5,363 nt of DNA, taken from positions 1 to 5,363 of the forward strand of contig CAYNQC010000089.1 of the NCBI GenBank assembly GCA_964399235.1, written 5' to 3'. This document shows, piece after piece, positions 4,909 to 5,363 of this stretch (positions within the stretch are counted from its first letter, which is position 1; each line of letters starts with the position of its first letter). Under the pieces are notes generated by a model. That model ran no database searches and had not been told where the DNA came from. It saw only the letters and a list, made by a program, of their open reading frames with translations. The stretch is from DASPPK01 sp964399235 (GTDB lineage Archaea; Thermoproteota; Bathyarchaeia; Bathyarchaeales; Bathycorpusculaceae). Made by a program: the position numbers and the translations under genes.

Positions 4909-5363
4909 ATGAAAAAACACATGCAACCGCACATAATGTGCGGAGCCGGAGACGTCGCCAAATACGTCCTCATTCCAGGCGACCCGAGAAGAGTTGAAAA
5001 AATCGCGGCATTCTTCGACAAAAGCAAGAAAGTAGCAGACTATCGCGGTTTTGTTACATACACGGGCGCCGTGAACGGAACAAGAATATCTGCATGCTCA
5101 ACAGGAATAGGCTGCCCTTCAGCAGCGATAGCCGTCGAGGAGCTTTCTAGAATCGGAGCCGAAACCTTCATTCGCGTCGGAACGACCGGAGCCCTTCAAA
5201 ACGAGATAAAGATGGGCGACATCGTCATTGCCACATCGGCCGTACGGGCGGATGGAACGTCAAGAAGTTATGCACCAATCGAGTTGCCTGCAGTCGCGGA
5301 TTTCAACGTTACCTCAGCACTCGTTGACGCAGCGCATAAACTGAGGCAGAAAGTCCATTTCGG
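4909..5363 (+). CDS. udp: Uridine phosphorylase, C-terminal part beyond the window
   Basis: The visible 151 residues belong to the PNP/UDP phosphorylase family. The enzyme converts uridine and phosphate to uracil and ribose-1-phosphate. Phosphate- and ribose-site residues align with E. coli Udp at a constant offset of 2: G24 with G26, R28 with R30, R46 with R48, R89 with R91 and T92 with T94. Motifs are IPGDPRRVEKIA (22-33), CSTGIGCPSAAIAVEEL (63-79), FIRVGTTGAL (87-96) and the segment around ELPAVADFNVTSALVDAA, which follows the E. coli enzyme closely and not the DeoD-type purine enzyme (which has GSCGA). The uracil-binding residues and the E-M-E ribose motif lie beyond the edge, so specificity rests on overall similarity. 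ATG 4903 is an alternative start two codons longer; TAG at 4891-4893 closes the frame upstream. It is divergent from mtnP across a 158-bp gap. Confidence 0.9.
   Translation, partial: MKKHMQPHIMCGAGDVAKYVLIPGDPRRVEKIAAFFDKSKKVADYRGFVTYTGAVNGTRISACSTGIGCPSAAIAVEELSRIGAETFIRVGTTGALQNEIKMGDIVIATSAVRADGTSRSYAPIELPAVADFNVTSALVDAAHKLRQKVHF

Noticed and set aside
1..5363. CRISPR array, insertion sequence, tRNA or riboswitch
   Set aside because: I found no regularly spaced repeats, transposase motifs, tRNA-like cloverleaf or FMN-riboswitch-like leader before ribA. The leader predicted for ribA is only about 25 nt.

Overview
The window looks archaeal, most likely from an uncultivated Bathyarchaeia-type (Thermoproteota) lineage. 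The evidence is TATA-box promoters placed for leaderless transcripts, a secreted protein ending in an IPEFP plus membrane helix plus RRK tail, an archaeal-type methylthioadenosine phosphorylase with a C-terminal C-x-C motif, and small Cys-rich proteins of types that I recall as common in those genomes. The lineage is inferred from protein style, not from a marker gene.

Layout. At the left edge a Cys-rich DUF3795-type gene runs off the window on the minus strand (1-317). A 159-bp gap precedes a plus-strand gene for a small two-cluster zinc-binding protein (477-875). Next comes a minus-strand unit: ribA (GTP cyclohydrolase II, 2253-1552), then a membrane-anchored staphylococcal-nuclease-like protein (1530-949), then possibly a 35-residue ORF (959-852). 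ribA is divergent from a plus-strand nitroreductase (2340-2972), and one AT-rich element between them can serve both. A second minus-strand unit, transcribed from 4750 leftwards, holds mtnP (4750-3965), apt (3935-3411) and a four-helix membrane protein (3396-2965) whose stop overlaps that of the nitroreductase tail to tail. Divergent from mtnP, a uridine phosphorylase gene starts at 4909 and runs off the right edge.

How they fit. MtnP cleaves 5'-methylthioadenosine, a by-product of polyamine and other SAM-dependent pathways, to adenine and methylthioribose-1-phosphate. Apt recycles the adenine to AMP using PRPP. Uridine phosphorylase, on the divergent side of the same promoter region, releases uracil and ribose-1-phosphate. 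The right half is therefore a nucleobase/nucleoside salvage locus. The surface nuclease could supply nucleotides from outside, but that link is inference. RibA starts flavin synthesis from GTP and is divergent from a flavin-dependent nitroreductase, so co-expression is plausible.

I do not see a CRISPR array, mobile element, rRNA or tRNA. No stretch above 300 bases lacks a gene. Nothing here is clearly a new multi-gene system. The least familiar parts are the anchored nuclease with an altered metal ligand, the 35-residue ORF, the membrane protein in the salvage operon and the zinc-cluster protein.
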